Notes: a model not told the origin generated them from the letters alone. DNA of 64,000 bases from Clostridium sp. AF15-31 (GCF_003461625.1 NZ_QTXL01000008.1:62001-126000); one strand, 5' to 3'; numbered from the stretch's first letter, positions 18,281 through 28,148 are shown. Numbers and translations are program-made.

Positions 18281-18928
18281 ATGAAATCAATTCTTCTAAT
18301 TGGTCTGGGGCGATTTGGAAAGCATATTGCCCTGCACTTAAATCATTTGGGCCATCAAGTGATGGCGGTAGATACTTCGGAGGAACGTGTAGAGGCTGTT
18401 CTGCCCCTTGTTACCAATGCACAGATTGGAGACAGTACGAATGCCGATTTCTTGGAATCTCTCGGTGTTCGCAACTATGATGTATGCATTGTGGCCATCG
18501 GCAACAACTTTCAAAGTTCACTGGAAACAACTTCTCTGCTCAGTGAATTAGGGGCGAGGTTTGTAGTTTCCAGAGCTGCAACTGATGTTCAGGAAAAATT
18601 TTTGCTGCGTAACGGTGCAAATGAAGTAGTCTACCCGGAAAAACAGCTCGCAAAGTGGACAGCAATCCGTTACAGTGCGGATCACATTCTCGATTACATA
18701 GAACTGGATGAAAATCATGCCATGTTTGAGATTCCCATTCCCAAAGATTGGGCGGATCATTCGATTGGAGAGCTTGATATTCGTAAAAAATTCAATATTA
18801 ACATTATGGGAATCAAGAAAAGCGGCAAGCTGGAGTTATCTATTTCTTCAGACACAGTGCTGAAAGCAGGAGATACCATGTTGGCGTTGGGAAGTAACAG
18901 AAATTTGCAAAAGTGCTTTCATACTTGA
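18281..18928 (+). CDS. ktrA: Potassium channel gating subunit KtrA (RCK)
   Basis: 215 residues, AAGGAGA site, 10 bases after ktrB. Residues 1-135 are a Rossmann RCK_N domain (G-L-G-R-F-G-K-H near residue 7), residues 140-215 an RCK_C domain (K-A-G-D-T-M-L-A-L-G). Such subunits form a cytosolic ring on KtrB, bind ATP/ADP and in Bacillota c-di-AMP, and gate transport. Confidence 0.93.
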   Translation: MKSILLIGLGRFGKHIALHLNHLGHQVMAVDTSEERVEAVLPLVTNAQIGDSTNADFLESLGVRNYDVCIVAIGNNFQSSLETTSLLSELGARFVVSRAATDVQEKFLLRNGANEVVYPEKQLAKWTAIRYSADHILDYIELDENHAMFEIPIPKDWADHSIGELDIRKKFNINIMGIKKSGKLELSISSDTVLKAGDTMLALGSNRNLQKCFHT

Positions 18929-18964
18929 TTTTAAGAAAAATCAAAGGAATTGGGGGGTGAATCC

Positions 18965-19183
18965 ATGCAGGATGTTATTTTACTTGTAAGTACATCAGCC
19001 ATATTTATTTTTGGGTATTTTCTGATGAATAAACTGGATGTTTTTCTGGAAAACAATTTTGAGCCGATTACCCAGAATCAAATCACACAAATAGCACTAT
19101 GGAGGGATTCCAAAAAATCACCTGTTGTCGATTTTTTCATTGGATGCCTGAACAAATTTGCCGTGGATCAGTCGCAGATGTAG
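18965..19183 (+). CDS. Small single-helix membrane protein in the ktr-kdp cassette
   Basis: About 72 residues from ATG 18965, behind GGGGGGTG. One N-terminal hydrophobic helix (about 5-22) and a polar cytoplasmic tail. No family recognised. Its conserved-looking placement between ktrA and kdpD suggests a potassium-related accessory role (inference). Confidence 0.7.
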   Translation: MQDVILLVSTSAIFIFGYFLMNKLDVFLENNFEPITQNQITQIALWRDSKKSPVVDFFIGCLNKFAVDQSQM

Positions 19184-19255
19184 GTTTTGACGTTGTGTGT
19201 TATAATATTGAAAAATGGAATCGCTTTTACTTGAGTGACAGATAGGAGGGTTAAA

Positions 19256-21949
19256 ATGGAACTGCCAAGACAAGATCCGGATCAGCTTCTTCGTGCGATC
19301 CGTAACGATGCATCCACTAAGAAAAGCGGAAAACTCAAAATCTTTTTCGGTTATGCCGCAGGTGTCGGAAAGACCTATGCCATGCTTCAGGCGGCTCATC
19401 AGGCTAAGGAGCGTGGCATCGATGTGGTTGCTGGATACATAGAACCCCATGCCAGACCCCAGACGATGGCACTTCTGGACGGCTTGGAGCAGCTTCCGGT
19501 GAAACAAGTTGCTTACGAAGGAATGACCCTTCGTGAATTTGATATTGATGCTGCGCTCAAGCGAAATCCCCAGCTCATACTGGTGGATGAGTTGGCCCAT
19601 ACCAACGCCGAAAGCAGTCGGCATACGAAGCGGTATCAGGATGTTCAGGAACTGCTAAATACTGGAATTGATGTCTATACGACTGTAAATGTCCAACATA
19701 TTGAGAGTCTCAACGATACAGTAGCCTCTATCACCGGAATTCTTGTGCGGGAGCGCATTCCGGATTCCACCTTTGATCAAGCAGATCAGGTAGAACTGGT
19801 GGATATTGAGCCTGCGGAGTTGCTGGAACGACTGGCAAGTGGAAATGTGTACCGGGAAGATCAGGCGCAGCGGGCAACAGTTAATTTTTTCACGCTGGAA
19901 AATCTCACCGCATTGCGGGAAATCGCCCTCCGTCGGTGCGCTGACCGGGTGAACTTGCTGACGGAAAGCGCCAGAGTACAGAGCCGAGGCGATTACCATA
20001 CAGACGAGCGCATTCTGGCATGTCTTTCCTCGTCGCCATCCAACGCAAAAATTATTCGGACTGCTGCAAGGATGGCAAGAGCCTTTCGGGGAACATTTAC
20101 CGCTCTTTATGTGGAAACGTCAAATACAGCGGCGATGAGTGACGATGATAAAAAGCGTTTGCAGGATAATAAGCGTCTGGCCCAGCAACTTGGCGCTGCG
20201 ATTGAGACAAGTTATGGCGATGACGTGCCTTATCAGATTGCGGAATTTGCCCGTCTTTCCGGCATCTCAAAAATCGTAATTGGACGAAGTACCATTGCAC
20301 GAAAGAATATTTTCAGCAAGCCCACCTTGACGGAACGCCTGATTTCCAGCGTACCTAATCTGGATATTCATGTGATACCGGATGCCAGCACAGGAACCAG
20401 CTATCAGGAAAAAAAGAGTAAGGCGCAGGTAGATGCGATGCCCCTGCGTGATGTTCTGAAGAGTATAGCTGTATTGCTGGTAGCTACACTAATTGGCTGT
20501 GGCTTTGACGCTCTTGGGTTCACGGAGAGTAATATTATCGCAGTTTACATATTAGGCGTACTTGTGACCGCTGTAATCACAACCAACCGACTGTGCGGGA
20601 TTCTGACCTCGGTTGTCAGTGTGCTGGTTTTCAATTTCTTTTTTACCACTCCGAGACTGACATTCCATTTTGACGATCCGAACTATATTATTACCTTTAC
20701 CATTATGTTTATAGTAACACTGCTTTCCGGATCTCTCGCTACCCGGCTGAAAGAAAATGCGAAACAATCTGCCCATACAGCTTACCGTACAAAGATTCTT
20801 TTTGAAACCAACCAGCTTCTGCAAAAAGAGCAGGATGAGAATGCGGTAATCACCGCTACGGCAGGGCAGCTCATGAAGCTGCTGAAAAAAGATATTGTCG
20901 TCTACCTGTCTGATGGTAAAGAACTTGCCACCCCTAACGTTTTTCGTGCTGTTAATAGCATTCAGGAAGATTTAATTTCTGAGAACGAGAAAGCAGTCGC
21001 CGATTGGGCCTTCCGAAACAATAAACACGCCGGTGCCACAACAGATACATTATCCAGTGCAAAGTGTTTATACCTTGCGATTCGGGTTAACCAGAATGTA
21101 TATGGAGTAGCTGGTATTGCTGTGAACGGTACTCCATTGGACTCTTTTGAAAATAGCGTGCTTCTTTCCATTCTTGGCGAGTGCGCATTGGCGCTGGAAA
21201 ACATCAAAAATGCCAAGGAGAAGGAGGAAGCGGCTGTCCTGGCACAAAATGAACAACTTCGTGCCAACCTGCTGCGGGCAATCTCCCATGATCTTCGGAC
21301 GCCTTTGACAGCGATTTCCGGCAGCGCAGACAATTTGCTTGCAAATTATAAAAAAATGGACGATGCACTACGGGAGCAGACCTTTACTGATATTTATGAC
21401 GATTCCATGTGGCTAATCAATCTGGTTGAAAATTTGTTAGCAGTCACACGAATTGAGGGCGGACAGGTCAATCTAACTTGGAGTATCGAACTCATGGATG
21501 AGGTCGTTTCTGAAGCGCTGAAGCACATCAACAGAAAAAGTAAAGAACACACCATTCGTGTGACCAGCGGTAAAGACTTTATCCTTGCCCACATTGACGC
21601 GAAGCTGATCGTTCAGGTGATTATCAATTTGGTTGACAACGCCATCAAATATACCCCTGTCGGTTCAGTAATTGAAATACACACCGATCAAAAAGAGCAA
21701 TGGGTCACGGTTTCCGTTTCCGACAACGGCCCTGGGATTCCCGATGAGCAGAAACCCCGTATTTTCGATATGTTTTATAGTGGGGCCAATAAAGTGGTCG
21801 ACAGCCGCAGAAGCCTTGGATTGGGGCTGTCCCTCTGTAAGTCCATTGTGACCGCCCACGGCGGCACGATTTCCGTATCAGACAATCAGCCAAATGGCAC
21901 TGTTTTTAAATTTACATTACCTGCAGAGGAGGTAGAACTTCATGAATAA
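19256..21949 (+). CDS. kdpD: Sensor histidine kinase KdpD
   Basis: 897 residues from ATG 19256, which follows AGGAGGG; the upstream GTG lacks a site. Order: KdpD N-terminal domain with Walker A G-Y-A-A-G-V-G-K-T (32-40) and D-E-L-A-H-T-N; USP domain (about 250-370); four close membrane helices (about 395-500); GAF-like region; HisKA with H678 in I-S-H-D-L-R-T-P; HATPase (N-L-V-D-N-A-I-K-Y, D-N-G-P-G-I-P, G-L-G-L-S-L). KdpD senses K+ limitation or turgor and phosphorylates KdpE. No kdpFABC follows, so the likely target is the adjacent ktr genes (inference). Confidence 0.95.
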   Translation: MELPRQDPDQLLRAIRNDASTKKSGKLKIFFGYAAGVGKTYAMLQAAHQAKERGIDVVAGYIEPHARPQTMALLDGLEQLPVKQVAYEGMTLREFDIDAALKRNPQLILVDELAHTNAESSRHTKRYQDVQELLNTGIDVYTTVNVQHIESLNDTVASITGILVRERIPDSTFDQADQVELVDIEPAELLERLASGNVYREDQAQRATVNFFTLENLTALREIALRRCADRVNLLTESARVQSRGDYHTDERILACLSSSPSNAKIIRTAARMARAFRGTFTALYVETSNTAAMSDDDKKRLQDNKRLAQQLGAAIETSYGDDVPYQIAEFARLSGISKIVIGRSTIARKNIFSKPTLTERLISSVPNLDIHVIPDASTGTSYQEKKSKAQVDAMPLRDVLKSIAVLLVATLIGCGFDALGFTESNIIAVYILGVLVTAVITTNRLCGILTSVVSVLVFNFFFTTPRLTFHFDDPNYIITFTIMFIVTLLSGSLATRLKENAKQSAHTAYRTKILFETNQLLQKEQDENAVITATAGQLMKLLKKDIVVYLSDGKELATPNVFRAVNSIQEDLISENEKAVADWAFRNNKHAGATTDTLSSAKCLYLAIRVNQNVYGVAGIAVNGTPLDSFENSVLLSILGECALALENIKNAKEKEEAAVLAQNEQLRANLLRAISHDLRTPLTAISGSADNLLANYKKMDDALREQTFTDIYDDSMWLINLVENLLAVTRIEGGQVNLTWSIELMDEVVSEALKHINRKSKEHTIRVTSGKDFILAHIDAKLIVQVIINLVDNAIKYTPVGSVIEIHTDQKEQWVTVSVSDNGPGIPDEQKPRIFDMFYSGANKVVDSRRSLGLGLSLCKSIVTAHGGTISVSDNQPNGTVFKFTLPAEEVELHE

Positions 21950-22643
21950 ACCTTTGATATTAGTGGTTGAGGATGACCCGTCTGTACGAAATCTCATTAC
22001 GACCACTTTAAAAACAAATGATTATCGTTATGTGGTAGCACCTAATGGCTCGGCAGCCATTATGGAGGCCACATCGCACAATCCTGAAATCATTTTACTG
22101 GATTTGGGCTTGCCGGATATGGATGGCATTCAAGTCATTCAAACGGTTCGCTCTTGGTCCAATGTTCCGATTATTGTAATCAGCGCCCGAAGCGAGGATA
22201 ACGATAAAATCAAGGCGCTGGATGCCGGAGCGGACGATTATTTGACAAAGCCCTTTTCGGTAGAAGAACTGCTGGCACGACTTCGGGTGACGCAGCGAAG
22301 ACTCTCTCTGATGACGGCAGAGATGTTTACTGCCAGTTCTGTATTTGTGAATGGTAAGTTGAAAGTGGATTATGCCGGGGGATGCGCTTATCTGGATGAA
22401 AACGAACTTCACCTGACACCCATTGAGTATAAGCTGTTGTGTCTGCTGTCCAAGAATGTCGGCAAGGTACTGACCCATACCTTTATCACACAAAATATCT
22501 GGGGCCGCAGTTGGGATAACGATGTGGCTTCGCTGCGGGTATTTATGGCAACATTGCGAAAAAAACTGGAGCCAACAGAGGAGTCTCCACAATATATTCA
22601 AACACATATTGGTGTGGGCTACCGCATGATGAAAATAGAATAA
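21942..22643 (+). CDS. kdpE: Response regulator KdpE
   Basis: 233 residues, GAGGAGG site, overlapping kdpD by 8 bases. Receiver domain with E10-D11-D12, D54 as phospho-acceptor and the conserved K-P-F; OmpR-type winged helix C-terminal (about 130-230, T-P-I-E-Y-K-L-L). Partner of KdpD. Confidence 0.95.
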   Translation: MNKPLILVVEDDPSVRNLITTTLKTNDYRYVVAPNGSAAIMEATSHNPEIILLDLGLPDMDGIQVIQTVRSWSNVPIIVISARSEDNDKIKALDAGADDYLTKPFSVEELLARLRVTQRRLSLMTAEMFTASSVFVNGKLKVDYAGGCAYLDENELHLTPIEYKLLCLLSKNVGKVLTHTFITQNIWGRSWDNDVASLRVFMATLRKKLEPTEESPQYIQTHIGVGYRMMKIE

Positions 22644-23033
22644 CGCTATGAGGACGGCCAGTGTTCTCTATGAAAAATAGACGATTGAGTTTCGGATTGC
22701 CCTAATCATTTTTTGATTTTTAGGAATAAGCACTCCAAACACAAAACCGTTGCTATTTAACAGCGATGATTTGCGCTTGAGATGTCGCGGTGGTTGAAAC
22801 CAAACATTTCTGCCGCCCTCCTCCTCCGGGCAAGTATAACATTGCATCGGCATTATCGTTCCATGTAATTCAGTATAATAATGGCTGTTCTTGGCGCGCC
22901 AGTTTTCCCTCACGGAAATCTGGCGTTTTTTGTTGCCATTTTTTCGGAGGTGACCCAGTTGCCTGCCGGTGTCGGTCTCCGCCTCCATTCGATTCACCCG
23001 TCAATCACCCGTGAATCGAAATGGAGGTACATA
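22644..23033 (+). other. Element-derived leader region after kdpE
   Basis: No complete gene. The last 150 bases (hairpin at 22897-22931, a purine-rich GGAGGTGACC segment, then ATGGAGGT before the ATG at 23034) resemble, from memory, the leader that precedes a small sigma-factor-like gene in Tn1549/Tn916-type conjugative elements. Confidence 0.45.
22897..22931 (+). terminator. Leader terminator hairpin
   Basis: CGCCAGTTTTCC (22897-22908) pairs with GGAAATCTGGCG (22914-22925, one non-pairing position), followed by six T residues. A strong intrinsic terminator in the leader of the gene fragment below, suggesting attenuation in the intact element. Confidence 0.8.
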
Positions 23034-23114
23034 ATGAAGAAAATTAACCTTCGGGAACTTTATCCTGATGTTTATACAAGTAGGAGAAGAAGTTTATATC
23101 AGTATGATAAATAA
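23034..23114 (+). pseudogene. Truncated start of an element sigma-factor-like gene
   Basis: ATG 23034 after ATGGAGGT encodes M-K-K-I-N-L-R-E-L-Y-P-D-V-Y-T, the typical opening of a small sigma-70-like protein on Clostridia conjugative elements (from memory). It then diverges and stops after 26 codons. A deletion scar of the element's right side. Confidence 0.55.
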
Positions 23115-23201
23115 AGCTGAAAAATAAATTTTGTTGAGGTTAAATTGAGATTGACTTTGTATTGTATAAGTATGAAATAAAAAGGAATCAGGTGATGTAC
23201 A

Positions 23202-24635
23202 ATGATAAAGCATAAAATATGTAAAATCCTTCTTGTTATACTGGCAATTTTTTTATGTGTGGCTTTTTATGAATTACTCGGAATCTGCGTTGCATATAAA
23301 AAGCAGCCGGAAGTGTCCAATACAACCAAAAAAGAAACAAAAAATGGGTCATGGAACGAATGCAGTGAAAATACAGAACGGGCAGTAATCATAGAAAAGA
23401 ATCCAGAAGCGCTTTTACAAAGAGTGCGTTTGATCAAGAATGCAAAAAAGGAAATTATTCTTTCTACTTTTGCATTTCAATCCGATGAAAGTGGAAAATT
23501 GATTTTAGGAGCACTGCACGATGCGGCAGACAGAGGTGTACATATTCGTCTGTTAGTAGATGGAATGGAGAGCTGGATTGATATGGAAGGAAATCCGTAT
23601 TTCTATGGATTATCTTCCCATGAGAATGTTGAAATTAAACTGTATAATAAGGCCAATCCATTGAAACCGTGGAAAATGATGGGTAGAATGCATGATAAAT
23701 ATTTGATTGCAGATGGAAAGAGATATATTCTTGGGGGAAGAAATATACACAATTATTTCCTGGGTGATTTTCCGGGACATAAGAACTATGACAGAGACGT
23801 GTTAGTGGTTTGCGATGAACCTGAGAAAGAAAATTCAGTTAACCAGTTGTCAGAGTATTTTGAAACCATATGGAATCAGGAAGACAGTGGTTATTTTCAT
23901 AACAATAAAAAACTGGCAAATAGAAAATCTGTAAAGAATGCAGTTTTAGAGCTGCAGAACAGCTATCAGAAATATTTTGAGGAGAATAAGGAAAGAATCT
24001 GCGAGACCGATTATACGGACGAAACTTTTGAGACAGAAAAGATTACATTAGTGTCAAATCCTATTCACACAGGTTCCAAAGAACCGGTAGTGTGGTATCA
24101 GTTGGGAGAATTGATGAAAAATGCAAAAAATCGTGTGAAGATCCACACGCCATATATTATCTGTAATGATATGATGTATAATACATGGGAGGAGATTGCA
24201 GAGAACGTTTCAGATTTTTCTATCATGACAAATTCAGTTGCGAATAATAGGAATCCATTTGGGTCTGCCGATTATGCGAAAAACAGAAATAGAATCTTAA
24301 GTACAGGAATTAATATCTGGGAATATGAAGGCGGTTATTCATACCACGGAAAAAGTATTCTGATTGACGATGATCTGTCTGTAATAGGTTCCTTTAATAT
24401 GGACATGAGAAGTGCATATTTGGATACGGAACTGATGCTTGTAATACGCAGTAAAGATATTAATAAACAGTTGGAAGAGGGCATGATGGAATATGAAAAA
24501 GTGTCCCGCCAGATATTAGAAGGCGGAACTTATAATGATCCATATCATGTAGAGCCAATCGAATTAACAAAGAAACGTCAGAGAAAAATATTTTTGGTAC
24601 AGCATCTGCTTGGATGGGCAAGGTATCTGTTTTAA
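23202..24635 (+). CDS. Phospholipase D-family protein, cardiolipin-synthase-like
   Basis: 477 residues with an N-terminal membrane helix (about 8-30). Two HKD motifs: H164-D-K-Y-L-I-A-D and H382-G-K-S-I-L-I-D, each followed by a G-G-R-N or G-S-F-N segment, so both half-sites of a PLD active site are intact. Cardiolipin synthases of this type condense two phosphatidylglycerols or exchange head groups. It is followed in the same direction by a two-component system, a FUSC-like protein and a CDP-alcohol phosphatidyltransferase, supporting a phospholipid role. The ribosome site is weak (CAGGTGAT). Confidence 0.85.
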   Translation: MIKHKICKILLVILAIFLCVAFYELLGICVAYKKQPEVSNTTKKETKNGSWNECSENTERAVIIEKNPEALLQRVRLIKNAKKEIILSTFAFQSDESGKLILGALHDAADRGVHIRLLVDGMESWIDMEGNPYFYGLSSHENVEIKLYNKANPLKPWKMMGRMHDKYLIADGKRYILGGRNIHNYFLGDFPGHKNYDRDVLVVCDEPEKENSVNQLSEYFETIWNQEDSGYFHNNKKLANRKSVKNAVLELQNSYQKYFEENKERICETDYTDETFETEKITLVSNPIHTGSKEPVVWYQLGELMKNAKNRVKIHTPYIICNDMMYNTWEEIAENVSDFSIMTNSVANNRNPFGSADYAKNRNRILSTGINIWEYEGGYSYHGKSILIDDDLSVIGSFNMDMRSAYLDTELMLVIRSKDINKQLEEGMMEYEKVSRQILEGGTYNDPYHVEPIELTKKRQRKIFLVQHLLGWARYLF

Positions 24636-24652
24636 TAAGGAGGAAGGAAAAC

Positions 24653-25324
24653 GTGTTTCAAATATTGATTGTAGAAGATGATAAAGAATTAAGCCAGCTA
24701 TTCCAAAAAGTGCTTGAGAAGAATGGATATCAAGTCAAAAGTGCATCGGATGGAGCACAGGCATTAGAAGTATTGGATAAGGAATATATTGATCTGATCA
24801 TTTCTGATATTATGATGCCGGTTATGGATGGCTATGAACTGGTGTCAGAACTTCGTTCAGCAGGATATCAGATACCAGTGCTTATGATCACTGCGAAAGG
24901 TTCCTTTGATGATATGCGTCAGGGATTTTTTTCGGGAAGTGATGATTATATGGTAAAACCGGTAAATGTGAATGAAATGGTTTTAAGAGTCGGAGCACTG
25001 CTTCGCCGTGCACAGATATTGAATGAACACAAAATTGTAATCGGTTCAACAGAGTTTGATTATGATGCAATGACGGTTACAACTGATAAGGAAAGTCTTG
25101 TTTTACCTAAAAAACAATTCTTGCTTTTATATAAGCTTGCAGCTTCGCCAGGCAGAACATTTACAAAACAACAGTTGATGGATGAAGTATGGGGGTACGA
25201 GACGGAGGCAGACCCACATACAATAGAGGTACATATAGGAAGACTCAGAGAGCGTTTTAAAGATAACCCGGATTTTGAAATCGTAACAATGCGTGGAATT
25301 GGATACAAGGTGGTGAAAAAATAA
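24653..25324 (+). CDS. OmpR-family response regulator
   Basis: 224 residues. The GTG at 24653 is chosen because AGGAGG lies 10 bases upstream and the receiver starts at once (F-Q-I-L-I-V-E-D-D). D52 is the phospho-acceptor; K-P-V replaces the more usual K-P-F. The C-terminal winged helix ends R-G-I-G-Y-K-V. Co-transcribed with the PLD-family gene and the kinase. Confidence 0.9.
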   Translation: MFQILIVEDDKELSQLFQKVLEKNGYQVKSASDGAQALEVLDKEYIDLIISDIMMPVMDGYELVSELRSAGYQIPVLMITAKGSFDDMRQGFFSGSDDYMVKPVNVNEMVLRVGALLRRAQILNEHKIVIGSTEFDYDAMTVTTDKESLVLPKKQFLLLYKLAASPGRTFTKQQLMDEVWGYETEADPHTIEVHIGRLRERFKDNPDFEIVTMRGIGYKVVKK

Positions 25325-26367
25325 TGGAACAAAAGAAAAAAAAAGGATTGCGGATCCGATCCTGTCTGACTGGTGCAATCTGGCTGGCACTTGTATTTTC
25401 AACAGTCATATCTGCTTTATTATTTGCTTTTTTGAATCATTTTTTTAATCTGCCGGGCAGCATACCTGTGCTTGGCTGGCTTTTGATTTTCAATACATTG
25501 ATTGCAGGGCTGATCACTTCCTTTATCAATGCAAAGTTACTGGAACCAATTACCAGACTTAGTAAAGCAATGAAGGAAGTTTCTCAGGGAGATTTTGAAC
25601 AGCATTTGGAAACGAACAGCCGTATAGCAGAAGTTGGAGAATCTTATCAAAGTTTTAACGTTATGACAAAAGAACTTCGTGCAACAGAGGTGCTGCAGAT
25701 GGATTTTGTATCTAATGTTTCTCATGAGTTTAAGACCCCGATTAATGCCATTGAAGGATATACAATGCTGCTTCAGGGAGAAGAACTGTCTCCGGATCAA
25801 GAGGAATATGTAGAAAAAATCTTATTTAACACCCAAAGGCTTTCAGGATTGGTTGGTAATATTTTGCTGTTATCCAAGTTAGAGAATCAGAATATACCAA
25901 TGAAAAAAACAGAATATCGTCTGGATGAACAGATCCGCCAGGCATTTCTTACATTGGAAACAAAATGGACAGAAAAAGAAATTGGTTTTCAGGTAGAATT
26001 GGAGGAAGTTAAATATACTGGGAATGAAGGACTTTTTATGCATATCTGGATAAATCTTTTAGATAATGCGATTAAGTTCAGCCCTTCAAAGGGGACAATT
26101 ACGATGTTTCTGAAACAAGAACAGGATTCTGTTAAGTTCATTCTGGAAGATGAAGGACCAGGAATAGAGGATGATGTAAAATCCAGAATATTTGACAAGT
26201 TCTATCAGGTAGATGGATCTCATAAAGCAGAAGGAAATGGCCTAGGTCTCGCACTTGTAAAACGGATTGTAGATAGTGCCGGAGGAACAATCAAAGCAGA
26301 AAATCGTGAATATGGTGGATGCAGATTTGTTATAGAGCTGCCAAAGCAGAAAGATGAGATTATATAG
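25324..26367 (+). CDS. Sensor histidine kinase
   Basis: 347 residues; ATG overlaps the regulator stop (TAATG). Two membrane helices (about 17-37 and 45-63) with a very short outer loop, HAMP (about 64-115), HisKA with H134 in V-S-H-E-F-K-T-P, and HATPase with N-L-L-D-N-A-I-K-F and G-N-G-L-G-L-A-L. The near absence of an extracellular domain is typical of kinases that sense within the membrane. Possible signal: membrane stress (inference). Confidence 0.92.
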   Translation: MEQKKKKGLRIRSCLTGAIWLALVFSTVISALLFAFLNHFFNLPGSIPVLGWLLIFNTLIAGLITSFINAKLLEPITRLSKAMKEVSQGDFEQHLETNSRIAEVGESYQSFNVMTKELRATEVLQMDFVSNVSHEFKTPINAIEGYTMLLQGEELSPDQEEYVEKILFNTQRLSGLVGNILLLSKLENQNIPMKKTEYRLDEQIRQAFLTLETKWTEKEIGFQVELEEVKYTGNEGLFMHIWINLLDNAIKFSPSKGTITMFLKQEQDSVKFILEDEGPGIEDDVKSRIFDKFYQVDGSHKAEGNGLGLALVKRIVDSAGGTIKAENREYGGCRFVIELPKQKDEII

Positions 26368-26400
26368 TTTTAAGATAAATTAGAAGATAGGAGGATTTAT

Positions 26401-27465
26401 ATGACATTTTATCAGGAGTTGCAGTTAAATCAGGCAGGTTCTAAAAAACTGTTGAAAAAGAGTGAAACACTAAAAGAAAAATTATATCATATGTGGGTAT
26501 ATCTGGTGAAGATAGCTGTTACAATGGCATTTTGTTTTTTCTTTGTTAGTATTTTCAGCACCCTATTTGGAAATGAGAATAGCATTGTAGGTGTAGTAGT
26601 CTTATTATGTCTCATGGTGTTTAGAAATGCGGATTTGGGGATCCACACCGGACAATCTACGATGCTTTTGGCTTTGTTCTTTGTAATTATGACTGTATGT
26701 CCGCATTTAGCAAATCAGTTTTCACCGGTATTGGGAATGCTGTTAAATATTGCGGCACTGGCTGTGTTGATTTTGTTCGGATGCCATAATCCACTCATGT
26801 TTAATCAATCTACATTGGTTCTTGGGTATCTGCTGCTATATGGTTATGATGTTACGGGAAAAAGCTATCAGATGCGATTAGTCGGAATGGCTTTAGGTGC
26901 AGCACTTACCTGCTTCGTATTTTATCGAAATCATAAAAACAGAACTTATAAAAGAAATCTGAAAGATCTGATACAAGAATTTGATATCACTTCTTCCAGA
27001 ACAAAATGGCAGATATGTCAGATTTTATGCGTACCGATTGTCCTTTGCATTGCAGAACTTTGTAATATGCCACGTGCAATGTGGGCTGGTATTGCGGCCA
27101 TGTCCGTGATTTTGCCGTTTATGGAAGATATGCACTACAGAGTCCGTAAAAGGATTGTCGGAAATATTGCAGGTGTTATATGTTTTACAGTATTATATTT
27201 TCTGCTTCCTTCGTCAATCTATGCATATATAGGAATTCTTGGTGGAATCGGTGTAGGATTTTCAGCACAATATGGCTGGCAGGCAGTATTTAACACATTT
27301 GGTGCTTTAGCCATTGCTGCAGAGACTTATGGACTACAAGGAGCGGTTAGTCTTAGAGTGATTCAAAATGTTTTTGGTGTTGTGTTTGCTTTAGCATTTT
27401 GTGTTATATTTTATTGGTTTATGTCTAAAAAAAAGGAAAGTGAGGTGACCGTACATGCAGAGTGA
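26401..27465 (+). CDS. FUSC-like integral membrane protein
   Basis: 354 residues, AGGAGG site. Two blocks of about five hydrophobic helices (about 35-175 and 205-345) separated by a short cytoplasmic linker, with P-R-A-M-W-A-G-I-A-A-M-S-V near residue 222. This matches the halves of FUSC/aromatic-acid-exporter proteins. Transported substrate unknown. Overlaps the next gene by 11 bases. Confidence 0.75.
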   Translation: MTFYQELQLNQAGSKKLLKKSETLKEKLYHMWVYLVKIAVTMAFCFFFVSIFSTLFGNENSIVGVVVLLCLMVFRNADLGIHTGQSTMLLALFFVIMTVCPHLANQFSPVLGMLLNIAALAVLILFGCHNPLMFNQSTLVLGYLLLYGYDVTGKSYQMRLVGMALGAALTCFVFYRNHKNRTYKRNLKDLIQEFDITSSRTKWQICQILCVPIVLCIAELCNMPRAMWAGIAAMSVILPFMEDMHYRVRKRIVGNIAGVICFTVLYFLLPSSIYAYIGILGGIGVGFSAQYGWQAVFNTFGALAIAAETYGLQGAVSLRVIQNVFGVVFALAFCVIFYWFMSKKKESEVTVHAE

Positions 27466-28027
27466 AGTGAATCAGGAAGAAAATTTGAATAGAATTATTA
27501 CGGTTCCTAATCTTCTTTCTTTTTTTCGGTTTTGTCTGATTCCGGTAATTATATGGAGTTATTGTGTAAAGAAAAATCCTCTGTTAGCTGGTGAAATCTT
27601 ATTGCTGTCTGGTCTTACGGATCTTGCTGATGGATATATCGCAAGAAGATTCCATAGGATTAGTAATTTAGGAAAAATACTTGATCCGGTGGCTGATAAG
27701 CTGACACAGGCAGCGATGTTAATCTGTCTGTTTACTCGTTTTCCGCATGTGCTTCTTTTAATCGTAATAATGGCAGGTAAAGAGTTGTATATGGTAGTCA
27801 GTGGATGTCTTGTGATACGAAAGACAGGAAAAGTACATGGTGCAGACTGGCATGGAAAGATAGTAACCTTTTTATTATATGGAACTGCAGCGGTGCATAT
27901 TATATGGTTCCACATTACACCGATGGTATCAGATCTATTGATTGGTTTGTGCGCTATAATGATGGTCATATCGGTCGCTCTGTATATTATCCAGAATACC
28001 AGGACTCTTAAGGGAGAGACTGTATAA
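27455..28027 (+). CDS. CDP-alcohol phosphatidyltransferase (PgsA-like)
   Basis: 190 residues. The family signature D-x2-D-G-x2-A-R-x8-G-x3-D-x3-D is complete (D-L-A-D-G-Y-I-A-R-R ... G-K-I-L-D-P-V-A-D, residues about 49-71). Such enzymes transfer a phosphatidyl group from CDP-diacylglycerol to an alcohol, here probably glycerol-3-phosphate, or phosphatidylglycerol to give cardiolipin. Together with the PLD-family gene it makes a lipid-synthesis set under the local two-component system. It is probably not the housekeeping pgsA (inference). Confidence 0.88.
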   Translation: MQSEVNQEENLNRIITVPNLLSFFRFCLIPVIIWSYCVKKNPLLAGEILLLSGLTDLADGYIARRFHRISNLGKILDPVADKLTQAAMLICLFTRFPHVLLLIVIMAGKELYMVVSGCLVIRKTGKVHGADWHGKIVTFLLYGTAAVHIIWFHITPMVSDLLIGLCAIMMVISVALYIIQNTRTLKGETV

Positions 28028-28148
28028 GCAATTTTATATTGCAATGACTAGAAAAATATTTAGGAGAAGATAGATATAAACAGTAAGTCAAACACACAAA
28101 CTATGGAGTCTTTAGTCGGTTTAATAAAATTTTAGATTCTCTATTTAC

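Noticed and set aside
22644..23201. kdpFABC downstream of kdpE
   Set aside because: Only element-derived leader and a 26-codon fragment follow kdpE; no P-type ATPase motif (DKTGT) occurs there.
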